This document shows, one piece after another, positions 40,410-47,942 of a DNA stretch of 64,000 nucleotides (position 1 is its first letter; the number at the start of each line of letters is the position of its first letter). The stretch is taken from NCBI RefSeq assembly GCF_016093275.1, contig NZ_JAEDAK010000007.1:62001-126000 (forward strand), given 5' to 3'. Both the position numbers and the translations under genes were made by a program. The notes beneath the pieces were generated by a model. It did not search any database. It was not told the origin of the DNA and was given only the letters and a program-made list of their open reading frames with translations. This stretch comes from Inhella proteolytica. GTDB taxonomy: Bacteria > Pseudomonadota > Gammaproteobacteria > Burkholderiales > Burkholderiaceae_C.

Positions 40410-40438
40410 GAGGTGTTCTCCGTTCGTGCCGGCGCGCC

Positions 40439-40879
40439 TCAGGCCGAGGCCAGGCGCGCCAGCGCGGCTTGCAGGGCGAGCGAATAGCCCTGCGCGCCAA
40501 GGCCGCAAATGACGCCCTCGGCCAGCTCACTGAAATAGCTGTGCTGGCGGAAGGCCTCGCGGCGGTGGATGTTGGAAAGATGAACTTCGATGAAGGGAAT
40601 CGCCACGGCCGCCAGCGCGTCGCGGATGGCCACGCTGGTGTGGGTGTAGGCGGCCGGGTTGATCAGGATGAAGCGCGTGCCATCACGCGCCGCGGCCTGA
40701 ATCCGGTCCACCAGCGCACCCTCGTGGTTGCTCTGGAAGCTGACCAGGGCCACACCGGCGGCCTGGGCCTGGGCGGCCAGGGCGGCGTCGATATCGGCCA
40801 AGGTTTGGCGCCCGTAGACCTCGGGTTCTCGCGTGCCGAGCAGGTTGAGGTTGGGTCCGTGCAGTACCAGAAGGCTCAC
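40439..40879 (-). CDS. aroQ: type II 3-dehydroquinate dehydratase
   Basis: 146-residue enzyme of the shikimate pathway making 3-dehydroshikimate. [20 protein letters not shown] is the N-terminal signature, with the catalytic Tyr in the EPEVYG loop. [17 protein letters not shown] and [19 protein letters not shown] hold the substrate-binding Asn and His residues. The start is GTG (40877-40879). It heads the cluster leading into accBC, a typical betaproteobacterial order. aroE of the same pathway lies at 43089. Confidence 0.96.
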   Translation of the reverse strand: MSLLVLHGPNLNLLGTREPEVYGRQTLADIDAALAAQAQAAGVALVSFQSNHEGALVDRIQAAARDGTRFILINPAAYTHTSVAIRDALAAVAIPFIEVHLSNIHRREAFRQHSYFSELAEGVICGLGAQGYSLALQAALARLASA

Positions 40880-40974
40880 TAGAGCGGCTTCCCTAACGAT
40901 GAAAAGGGCGGACTTTACGCGTTTTCGTTACAGATCCGGCCAATTTCGTCAGAAAAGGGCGCAGACCGCCTGGG

Positions 40975-41466
40975 TTAACCCTTGCTCTGGGGCAGCTCCG
41001 CCAACTTCTCCAGATCGGCCGGGTGCGTGACACCCAGGCGCCGCCACACGATGCGCCCCTGCGGGTTCAACGCCACGCTGAAGGGCAGGGCGCCGGTCTT
41101 GTTGCCCAAGTGGCGCGCCAGTTCGCTGCCCGACAGCCCGGCCAGTCCGATCGCGAAGCCGACCGGGCGCTTGGCCAAGAACTCACGCACCGGCGTGGGG
41201 CCGTCAATGGCCAGGCCCAGCACCGTCCATTGGGTGTTCGTGCGCGCAAAGGCGTCGAGGTCGGGCAGTTCGCGGATGCACGGGGCGCACCAGGTGGCCC
41301 AGAAGTTGACGAACAGCCAGCGCCCTTTGAGCTCCTGCATCACCAGTTCGTCCCCGCCCGGGCGGGCGAAGCGGCTGGCCCAGAGCTTGTCTTCGGGGGC
41401 GGCCCCGGCAGGTAGGGCGGCTGCGAGGCCGCTGGGCAGACCCAGCAGGAGCTGGCGGCGTTTCAT
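40975..41466 (-). CDS. TlpA-like periplasmic thioredoxin
   Basis: 163 residues with a signal peptide starting MKRRQLLLGLPSGL and likely cleaved near residue 22. The redox centre WCAPC is at 59-63 in LFVNFWATWCAPCIRELP. Later strands include LGLAIDGP, and a cis-Pro region TGALPFSVALNPQG follows. TlpA/ResA-like proteins reduce disulfides in the periplasm, for example in cytochrome c or oxidase maturation; the partner here is unknown. It is the last gene of the seven-gene overlapping operon, joined to its upstream neighbour by ATGA. Confidence 0.85.
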   Translation of the reverse strand: MKRRQLLLGLPSGLAAALPAGAAPEDKLWASRFARPGGDELVMQELKGRWLFVNFWATWCAPCIRELPDLDAFARTNTQWTVLGLAIDGPTPVREFLAKRPVGFAIGLAGLSGSELARHLGNKTGALPFSVALNPQGRIVWRRLGVTHPADLEKLAELPQSKG

Positions 41467-42062
41467 GGAGCCTCACTTTCGGCCAGGCGGCGGCGCAGGC
41501 CGGCGGCGTCACCGCGCCAGGTCTGGCCCCGCGCGTCGGGCAGCAGGGCGCCGCGGCGTTCGCGCGGGTCCAGCACGGCCAGATGCAGGGCCACGGGCTG
41601 GCTGAAACCGGGCGGCGGGCGCAGCCAGATGACGAGGTTTTGCAGATCCTGTCCGCGCGCATCGCGCCCCTGCGGTCCGGGTTCGGGGTTCTCGCCGAGG
41701 TTCAACAAGGCGATCTCGGGCGCCTTGGGGTCGTCGGCAAAGAGTTCCAGGTGCAGGTCGGAAAAGCGGTTGGCCGTGCCCCGCCAGGCGGCACCCACCA
41801 GCAGGGGCTCGAACTCGGCCAGGCGTTCCAGCCAGCGCAGCGCCAGTTCGCGCAGGGTGCGCAACTCGGCCGGCTGGGTGTCGGCCTGGAACAGGCTGAG
41901 GTGCTCGCGCAGTGCCTCTTCCACCAGCTCGTTGCCGGGCAGGGCGGTGCGCGGGGGCAGGCCCAGATCGCGCAGCGCGCGCTGCTTGGCTGGCCCCCAG
42001 GGCAGGCCCTCCTCGGCAATCAGGCGCGCGCTGGCCTGGGCAATTTCCAGTTCAAGACTCAT
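41463..42062 (-). CDS. conserved hypothetical protein with nucleotidyltransferase-like motif
   Basis: 199 residues, start MSLELEIAQASARLIAEEG (ATG in a four-base overlap with the upstream gene). The N-terminal half is helical. The middle has LVGAAWRGTANRFSDLHLEL, which recalls the G-x(n)-S-D-x-D/H-L pattern of nucleotidyltransferase folds, followed by LFADDPKAPEIALLNLG. The usual second Asp is replaced by His, so activity is doubtful. The C-terminal half contains VIWLRPPPGF and HLAVLDPRERRGALL. I do not recognise a named family. It is translationally coupled within the rnb-tonB-aroE-mtgA operon. Confidence 0.5.
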   Translation of the reverse strand: MSLELEIAQASARLIAEEGLPWGPAKQRALRDLGLPPRTALPGNELVEEALREHLSLFQADTQPAELRTLRELALRWLERLAEFEPLLVGAAWRGTANRFSDLHLELFADDPKAPEIALLNLGENPEPGPQGRDARGQDLQNLVIWLRPPPGFSQPVALHLAVLDPRERRGALLPDARGQTWRGDAAGLRRRLAESEAP

Positions 42063-42370
42063 GGGATGGGGGTGGCCTGGTGAAAGCGCAGCTGCCAACC
42101 GGCCGCGCCATGCTGCCAGATTGAGCTGCGCCAGGCCGGGCGGGGGCCCGTGCTGCACCAGCTTAAGAGCCAGCAATCGGGCGCCAGTTCGATGGTCTGT
42201 ACGTCGCTGCGCAAGGGTGCTTCGCCCGCGCCGCTCAGTTCGGTCAGCACCTCGGCACGGCTCCAGCGCCGGCCGCTGCGGCCGAACTCGAAGAACTCGG
42301 GATGCAGCAGGCGCTCGAAGTCCTGACCCCGGGCGAGCCGGTCTTCCAGCGCCAACAGGGTGTCCCTCAT
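42059..42370 (-). CDS. DUF4440/NTF2-like small protein
   Basis: 103 residues, MRDTLLALEDRLARGQDFERLL then HPEFFEFGRSGRRWSRAEVL. This is the opening helix and cone-shaped fold of the DUF4440 (SnoaL/NTF2-like) family. SDVQTIELAPDCWLLSW and PAWRSSIWQHGAAGWQLRFH supply the following strands. Such proteins are often small ligand-binding or stand-alone domains; no activity is assigned. Four-base overlaps link it with mtgA and with the next hypothetical gene. Confidence 0.75.
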   Translation of the reverse strand: MRDTLLALEDRLARGQDFERLLHPEFFEFGRSGRRWSRAEVLTELSGAGEAPLRSDVQTIELAPDCWLLSWCSTGPRPAWRSSIWQHGAAGWQLRFHQATPIP

Positions 42371-43095
42371 GGCAGCTCCACCGCCGGCATGCGGGCCTGG
42401 ATGGTGGCGGTGCGGCCGCTCAGGTAGGGCGAACCGGGGCGCTTCTCGAAGCGCTTGGGGGCTGGCAGCATCACCGCCAGGCGGGCGGCCTGGGCGCTGC
42501 CGAGCTGCTTGGCGGGGATGCGGAAGTAGTGGCGCGCGGCGGCCTCGGCACCGAACACGCCCTCGCCCCACTCCACATGGTTCAGGTAGATCTCCAGGAT
42601 GCGGGATTTGCTGAGGAAGAGCTCCAGCTCCAGGGTGATCAGCGCCTCCTGGGCCTTGCGGGCCAGATTGCGCTCTCCGCTGAGGAACAGGTTCTTGGCC
42701 AGCTGCTGGCTGATGGTGGAGCCGCCCACGACCTTGGCTGGCTTGGCCTGGGCGCGCTTGGCGGCGCGCGCTTCGGCCTTTTCGTTGCGCTCCCAGGCCT
42801 TGTCCACGGCGTCCCAGTCGATGCCGCTGTGGTCCACAAAGCCGGCGTCTTCGGAAGCGATGACGGCGCGTGCCAGTTGGGGCGAGATGGCGGAAAGGTC
42901 CTGCCAGTCCTGGCGCCAGGGCAGCTGGCCCTGGGTGCGCAAGATGCGCAGGGCCTCGCTGCGCTGGAAAGTGGTGGAGCCTGGGTCCAGCACGTTCATC
43001 AGCAGGATGCGCCCGGCCAGATAGAGCTGCAGGGCCAACACGGCCAGGCCCAGCAGCAGCAGCCAGCGTCCCAATATCCCGATGGGCCTCAGCAT
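42367..43095 (-). CDS. mtgA: monofunctional biosynthetic peptidoglycan transglycosylase
   Basis: 242-residue GT51 enzyme polymerising lipid II glycan strands. One N-terminal membrane helix (about 8-28) anchors it in the inner membrane. The catalytic Glu lies in ASEDAGFVDHSGID, and the second signature is VGGSTISQQLAKNLFLS. RILEIYLNHVEWGEGVFGAE and an AARLAVMLPAP segment are further GT51 motifs. It overlaps aroE by seven bases. Confidence 0.96.
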   Translation of the reverse strand: MLRPIGILGRWLLLLGLAVLALQLYLAGRILLMNVLDPGSTTFQRSEALRILRTQGQLPWRQDWQDLSAISPQLARAVIASEDAGFVDHSGIDWDAVDKAWERNEKAEARAAKRAQAKPAKVVGGSTISQQLAKNLFLSGERNLARKAQEALITLELELFLSKSRILEIYLNHVEWGEGVFGAEAAARHYFRIPAKQLGSAQAARLAVMLPAPKRFEKRPGSPYLSGRTATIQARMPAVELP

Positions 43096-43928
43096 GCCTG
43101 GGGCACCTCGGCGCGCAGGGCGGCGAACACGGGGGCGGTGTCCGGGCGCAGGCCCTGCCAGGCCTCGAAGGCCAGCGCGGCCTGCTCGACGAGCATGCCC
43201 AGGCCGTCACGCACCCGTGCCCCTTGCGCCTGCGCGGCCTGCAGGAAGCCGGCGGCGGCTGGGCCGTAGACCATGTCAAGCGCCCAGGCTTCGGGCGCGA
43301 ACAGGCCCGGTGCCAGCTGCAGCTGGCCACCGCCCAGGGCGGTGCTGGTGCCGTTGATGACGCCCTCGAAAGCGTGCGCCGGCGCGGCACCCCAAGGCAG
43401 GCTGTGCAGGGTCACGCCCAGATCGGCGTGGCGCTCGATCAGGGCCTGCACCTTGTCCGCGCTGCGGTTGCTGAGGGTGATGGAGGCCGGCCCGGCAGCG
43501 ATCAGCGGCGCCAGGCAGCCGGCTACGGCGCCGCCCGCGCCCAGGATCAGCAGGTGCCGGCCGGCCAGGGCGAAGCCGGCGCGCTCCAGCAGGTCGTTCA
43601 CCAGGCCCTGGCCATCGGTGTTGTCGGCCCAGAGCAGGCCGGCGTCGTCCCAGCCCAGGGTGTTGGCGGCGCCGGCACGGCGCGCGCGCTCGCTGGCGCG
43701 CTGCGCCAGCGCGAGCGCCTCGGGCTTGAAGGGCAGGGTGATGTTGCAGCCGCGCAGGCCCTGGGCGTGCAGCCGGTGCAGGGTGGCGGCCAGGCCGTCG
43801 AGCGGGGCCTCGATGGCTTCGTAGCGCAGGGGCCGGCCTGTCTGGGTGGCAAAGGCGACGTGGATGCGCGGCGAGCGGCTGTGGGCGATCGGGTGCCCGA
43901 GCACCGCGTAGAAGGGCAGTTCGTTCAT
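43089..43928 (-). CDS. aroE: shikimate dehydrogenase
   Basis: 279-residue NADPH-dependent enzyme reducing 3-dehydroshikimate to shikimate. The substrate-binding domain has GHPIAHSRSPRIH and CNITLPFKPEAL with the catalytic Lys. ADNTDGQGLVNDL carries the partner Asp, and LILGAGGAVAGCLAPL is the cofactor-binding Gly-rich loop. Full length. The start overlaps the TonB-like gene by four bases (ATGA). Confidence 0.96.
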   Translation of the reverse strand: MNELPFYAVLGHPIAHSRSPRIHVAFATQTGRPLRYEAIEAPLDGLAATLHRLHAQGLRGCNITLPFKPEALALAQRASERARRAGAANTLGWDDAGLLWADNTDGQGLVNDLLERAGFALAGRHLLILGAGGAVAGCLAPLIAAGPASITLSNRSADKVQALIERHADLGVTLHSLPWGAAPAHAFEGVINGTSTALGGGQLQLAPGLFAPEAWALDMVYGPAAAGFLQAAQAQGARVRDGLGMLVEQAALAFEAWQGLRPDTAPVFAALRAEVPQAC

Positions 43929-44803
43929 GGCGAGGCGGGCGCTTCGAGGGCGGTGTGCAGGCCCTTGTCGCGGTCAAAGCTGAAGCGGGCGCTGATGACG
44001 AGGATCTCCGCCTCCTGGCGCATCTCCTTGCTGAAGGCACCAAAGGGCCCGGCGGCGCGCACGATGGCCACGGCGCGCCGGTCCAGCAGGTTGTTGCCCG
44101 AAGGCTGCACGATCTCGGTACCGAGCAGGCGCCCTTCGGCATTGACGCTTAGGGTCATGGTCAGCTGGCCATAGAGACGGCGGCCCTGCTGGGTGGGGAA
44201 ATCGGCCGTGCCGCGCGCCTCGATGCGACGGCGCAGCGCGTCGTAATAGCGCGCGTACACCACCTCCTGGGTGGCGGGGCTGACGAAGCGCTGCCGCGGC
44301 CCGCTGTTGTCCTGGTTGACGCGCCGCTCGATCTCCGCCATCAAGGCCAGCAGCTGGCGGCGCCGCTCGGCCAGCGCACGGCCCTCGGGGCTGGCGGCCT
44401 CTTCTTGCGGGTCGGGCGGGGGGAGCTTGGCCAGTTCGCGGCGTGCCTCCACCAGCAGCTGGCGCTGCTGCTGGCGCAGCTCCTGCACGCGTTTCTTCTG
44501 GCTGGGGTCGATGGCGTCGCCCAGCTCCATCTCGGTGGAGGGCGGCAAGGGCGACTGGGCGCGCTCGGGCGCCGGGGAATCGCCGCCACCGCTGAGGTTG
44601 GCTTGCGCCAGGGCCTGCGCCTTGGTGGGGGCGCGCTCGCCCTGGGTGTTGACGAGGATGACCTCCAGCCGTTCCTCGGCCCAGCTGCGCAGCGCGCTGC
44701 CGGGCGTGGCCAGCTGGACGAAGAGCAAGGCGATGTGCAGCAGCGCCGAAGCCGCCAGGGCGGCGTGCAAGGGCTGGGCCTGGGCGCGCTGCAGCAGCTT
44801 CAT
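43925..44803 (-). CDS. TonB C-terminal domain protein
   Basis: 292-residue protein with an N-terminal membrane helix (about 13-32). A coiled-coil-rich periplasmic stalk (about 100-165, KKRVQELRQQQRQLLVEARR) follows. The C-terminal domain FPTQQGRRLYGQLTMTLSVN, then GTEIVQPSGNNLLDRRAVAIV matches TonB C-terminal domains. The usual Pro-rich spacer is short. It may energise or brace an outer-membrane function. No exbBD lies nearby. Four-base overlaps couple it to the RNase gene and aroE. Confidence 0.85.
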   Translation of the reverse strand: MKLLQRAQAQPLHAALAASALLHIALLFVQLATPGSALRSWAEERLEVILVNTQGERAPTKAQALAQANLSGGGDSPAPERAQSPLPPSTEMELGDAIDPSQKKRVQELRQQQRQLLVEARRELAKLPPPDPQEEAASPEGRALAERRRQLLALMAEIERRVNQDNSGPRQRFVSPATQEVVYARYYDALRRRIEARGTADFPTQQGRRLYGQLTMTLSVNAEGRLLGTEIVQPSGNNLLDRRAVAIVRAAGPFGAFSKEMRQEAEILVISARFSFDRDKGLHTALEAPASP

Positions 44804-46821
44804 GCGCCGGCTGGGGCCTCGGTCTCGGCGTCCGCCAGGTCCACGGCGATGGCCAGCGGGGCGGCCGCGGCCTCGTCTTCGCCCTCGTCCGCCTCTTCAG
44901 CGGTGACAGGAGCGGTTTCCATGCGCTCCAGCAGATTGGCGTGCAGCTCCAGCGTCAGCAGGTCGATGCCCGTGACGCGCACCTTGACGGCGGCGCCACG
45001 CTCCAGGCTTTCGCAGCCCAGGGCCTTGAAGACCAGGGGCAGAGTATCGGCGCGCACCAGGCCATCGCGCAGCGTGGTGGCGGTCAGCTCGCTGATGCCG
45101 TTCTGCTGCAGGTAGCGCAGCGTCCAGTAGCGCTCGATCTGGCTCTGGAAGCCGTTGTAGGCGCTGTAGGCGGCGTCGAAGCTGGAGAGGATGGCGAACA
45201 GGTTCGCGTCCTTGGGCTTGAAGGGCGCCACCAGCGGTGCCGTCTGGCCGTGGCGCACCGCAGCAATCAGCTGCCACTGGTTGACCAGGTCCACATAGCG
45301 GCGCAGGGGCGATGTGCACCAGGCGTAGCAGGCCACGCCCATGCCGGCGTGCGGCAGGGGCTTGATGCCCATGCGCACCTTGATGCCCGGCGCCAGGCTG
45401 GCCTGGCTGCGGTAGAGGCCCGGCAGGCCGACCTCGGCCAGCCAGGCGCCCCAGCGGCTGTTGGCCAGGATCATGGCCTCGGCCACGATCAGGTCCAGCG
45501 CCGTGCCGCGCGCGCGCTGGCTGATGTGCACGGTCTCGTCGCCCCGCGGCGGTTCGCTGCGCTCGCCTTCCAGCTTGAAGCTGTAGTCCGGCCGGTTGAA
45601 GTTCTCCGGCTTGCCGCGCACCTGCTCGCGGCCGGCCTTCAGGTGCCGGGCCAGGCGGTGGGCAAAGGCGAGCTCGGCGGCGAACTCGTAGTCGGCCGGG
45701 GCCGCGCCGGTCAGGCTGGCCTCGGTGATCACGCCGTCCAGTTGGTCATGGCGCAGATTGCGCACGATGGGCACCGCTTCGATGCGGGTCTCGGTGCTCT
45801 TGAGCTCCAGCGTCGCCTCGTCGAACTGGCAGTACAGGCTGAGTGCCGGGCAGTCGCGCCCTTCGGTCAGCGTGTACACCTGCACCACGCTGTCGGGCAG
45901 CATGGTGATCTTCCAGCCCGGCATGTAGACGGTGGACAGGCGCGTGCGCGCCACCGCGTCGACGGCGGCATCGGGCTGGATGGCCAGGCCGGGCGCGGCG
46001 ATGTGGATGCCGAAGGTGACCGTGCCGCTGCCCAAGCCCTGCACCGAGAGCGCGTCGTCGATCTCGGTGGTGCTGCTGTCGTCGATCGAGAACGCTGCCA
46101 CGGCCGCACGCGGAAGCTCCCCTATGGCCGGGGCCTGCAGCTCGGGGAAGCCGGTGCCCTTAGGGAATTGCTCGAATAGGAAGCGCTGCCAGTGGAACTG
46201 GTAGGGGTTGCCGATGGCGCCGGCAGCGGTCAGCAGGTCCAGCGGGGCCTTCTTGGCCTGCAGCGCGGCCTGCACAAGGGCCTTGTATTCGGGGCCGTTC
46301 TTGTCCGGTTTGAAGAGCAGCTTGTAGATCTGCGCCGCAATCGCTTCGGGGCAGCGGCCGGCGGCGAGCTCGGTGGCCCAGCTCTCGATCTGGGCCTGCT
46401 GTTCCTTCTTGCGGGCGATGCCCAGCAGCGCGGCCTGCACCTGCTCCTGCGGCGCCTTCTTGAACTGCCCGCCCTTGCCGGCGCGGCGGAAATAGTGCGG
46501 GGCACCGCTCAGGGCCAGCCAGGCGGCGGCCTGTTCGGTGGCGCTGGCCTTGTCGGAGAAATAGTCGCGCGCCAGATCGGCAAAGCCGAACTCGCCCTCG
46601 GGCGCGAACTCCCAGGCGAGATCGAGGTCGATCTGCGCGCACAAATCGGCCGAGGCACGCAGCAGCTCGGCCGGATTGGGGGCCGAGAACTTCAGCAGGC
46701 TCTGCTGGGCCTTGAGCTTGACGCGCTTGCCGCTGTCCAGCTCGACCTGCAGCGATGCATCGGCCTCGGAAAGGATGCGGCCGGCCTGGGCCCTGCCGCT
46801 GTCATCGAACAACACAAACAT
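44800..46821 (-). CDS. RNase II/R family exoribonuclease
   Basis: 673-residue 3'-5' exoribonuclease-like protein. The RNB catalytic domain starts at about 245 with AFSIDDSSTTEIDDALS, the Asp cluster that binds magnesium, and continues with TRLSTVYMPGWKITMLPD and the conserved Arg/Cys segment YAWCTSPLRRYVDLVNQ. The first ~240 residues are an unusual N-terminal region with RADLCAQIDLDLAWEF-like helices rather than clear cold-shock domains. An acidic tail (AEEADEGEDEAAA) ends the protein. The ATG at 46821 starts MFVLFDDSG. It is the first gene of the overlapping operon. Confidence 0.88.
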   Translation of the reverse strand: MFVLFDDSGRAQAGRILSEADASLQVELDSGKRVKLKAQQSLLKFSAPNPAELLRASADLCAQIDLDLAWEFAPEGEFGFADLARDYFSDKASATEQAAAWLALSGAPHYFRRAGKGGQFKKAPQEQVQAALLGIARKKEQQAQIESWATELAAGRCPEAIAAQIYKLLFKPDKNGPEYKALVQAALQAKKAPLDLLTAAGAIGNPYQFHWQRFLFEQFPKGTGFPELQAPAIGELPRAAVAAFSIDDSSTTEIDDALSVQGLGSGTVTFGIHIAAPGLAIQPDAAVDAVARTRLSTVYMPGWKITMLPDSVVQVYTLTEGRDCPALSLYCQFDEATLELKSTETRIEAVPIVRNLRHDQLDGVITEASLTGAAPADYEFAAELAFAHRLARHLKAGREQVRGKPENFNRPDYSFKLEGERSEPPRGDETVHISQRARGTALDLIVAEAMILANSRWGAWLAEVGLPGLYRSQASLAPGIKVRMGIKPLPHAGMGVACYAWCTSPLRRYVDLVNQWQLIAAVRHGQTAPLVAPFKPKDANLFAILSSFDAAYSAYNGFQSQIERYWTLRYLQQNGISELTATTLRDGLVRADTLPLVFKALGCESLERGAAVKVRVTGIDLLTLELHANLLERMETAPVTAEEADEGEDEAAAAPLAIAVDLADAETEAPAGA

Positions 46822-46883
46822 GGGGCCGGATTGTCTCCGAAGGCCCTGGGGCGGCCGGGTGGGCCTCCGTAGGAATCCGCGCC

Positions 46884-47084
46884 CATGCCGATCACCCGGG
46901 CAAGGTCCACGCCCGGTGCCCACTTGGCAATGCGATCGCGCGCGAGGCCTGGAACCCCAGCGAGCAGCTGCGCGTGATCCTGCTGTTCGAAATCTGGCGC
47001 CCCGAGCTCAGCCCGCTGGAGCGCGAGCTCGTGAACGAAGTCTTCATGGCCATTGGCGGCCAGCAGGGCGAGGAGCGCCTGTAG
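46884..47084 (+). pseudogene. 5'-truncated remnant of an aspartyl/asparaginyl beta-hydroxylase-like gene
   Basis: The frame ending at the TAG 47082-47084 carries REAWNPSEQLRVILLFEIWR followed by PELSPLERELV, which matches the C-terminal end of the aspartyl beta-hydroxylase family (family form: EHEAWN...RVVLLFDIWRPELS). The expected HxD/His metal ligands and the rest of the domain are missing; upstream the frame runs into unrelated sequence opposing the start of the RNase gene. No ribosome-binding site or plausible start is seen. I read it as gene decay or a rearrangement scar. Confidence 0.6.
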
Positions 47085-47090
47085 CGCCGT

Positions 47091-47861
47091 TCAGGGGAGC
47101 TGGTACTGCGCGCTGCCCATCAGGTCGATGCCGCAGGACAGCTCGCGCACCCAGTCGATGAACTGCTGCACCGCCGGGCCCTCCAGCGGCGCGCCGTGCT
47201 GGGGCACGATCAGGTCGATGGGCAGCTGGCTGACCATGTCCGCCCACAGCCGAAGCACCTTGTTCGAGACCATGTAGCGCCGGTGGAAGGCTTCCATGTG
47301 GCGCAGCTGCGGGCCGAGCTCGCGCACGCGCTGCGTCGGGTCCACCGCGCCGCCCAGTGAGGCCCCCAGATCTCCCGAGAACAGGATGCGGCTGACCGGG
47401 TCGTAGAAGTGGAAATTGCCCTCGGCGTGCAGGAAGTGGGCGGGCAGGGCCCAGAGCTCGAAGGCGTCGTCGCCCTGGCCCAGTCGCAGCCGTGCGCCGG
47501 CATCGTCCAGCCCCTGGATGCGCCCGCGTGTCTTGCCCGGCTTGCAGAAGTGCGGCGCAAAGCGCTCCCACAGGCGCGAGATGTAGACGGTGGCCTCGGT
47601 GGCCGTCAGCCAGCGGTCAAGCGAGGCAATGATGTCCGGGTCGGCATGCGAGGCCAGGATGGCCGCAAGCCGCTGGGGCGGGAAGTGCTCGGCCATGCCG
47701 AGGAAGAGCTCGTTGTAGGCCAGATTGCCGCCGGGATCCAGGATGGCCCCGGTGCCGCCATTGACCAGCAGGAACTGGTTGGACTGCACGCCCTCGCTGC
47801 CGCTGAGCTCGGAAAACATCAGGCACTGGTGCCTGCCCTGCTTGAAAAGAATCGTCGCCAA
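47091..47861 (-). CDS. MBL-fold di-iron (oxygen-binding/ODP-type) protein
   Basis: 256 residues of metallo-beta-lactamase fold. The putative metal ligands follow the flavodiiron plan almost position for position: His72, Asp74, Asp76 in SHADPD; His145 in FLHAEGNFHFYD; Asp164 in FSGD; His222 in PQHGAP. Flavodiiron FprA-type proteins use H79/E81/D83/H146/D165/H226 (family knowledge). There is no flavodoxin domain, so it resembles the stand-alone oxygen-binding di-iron proteins. The start appears to be TTG (47859-47861) with GGAGG five bases upstream. It lies 81 bases downstream of a co-directional chemoreceptor gene. Confidence 0.75.
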   Translation of the reverse strand: MATILFKQGRHQCLMFSELSGSEGVQSNQFLLVNGGTGAILDPGGNLAYNELFLGMAEHFPPQRLAAILASHADPDIIASLDRWLTATEATVYISRLWERFAPHFCKPGKTRGRIQGLDDAGARLRLGQGDDAFELWALPAHFLHAEGNFHFYDPVSRILFSGDLGASLGGAVDPTQRVRELGPQLRHMEAFHRRYMVSNKVLRLWADMVSQLPIDLIVPQHGAPLEGPAVQQFIDWVRELSCGIDLMGSAQYQLP

Positions 47862-47942
47862 ATTGACCTCCGGAACCGCGGAACACTGTAGGCAGGCGCG
47901 CGTCCGGAGGTGTTGATGGCCGTCAAGCGGCCGCGCCGGGCT

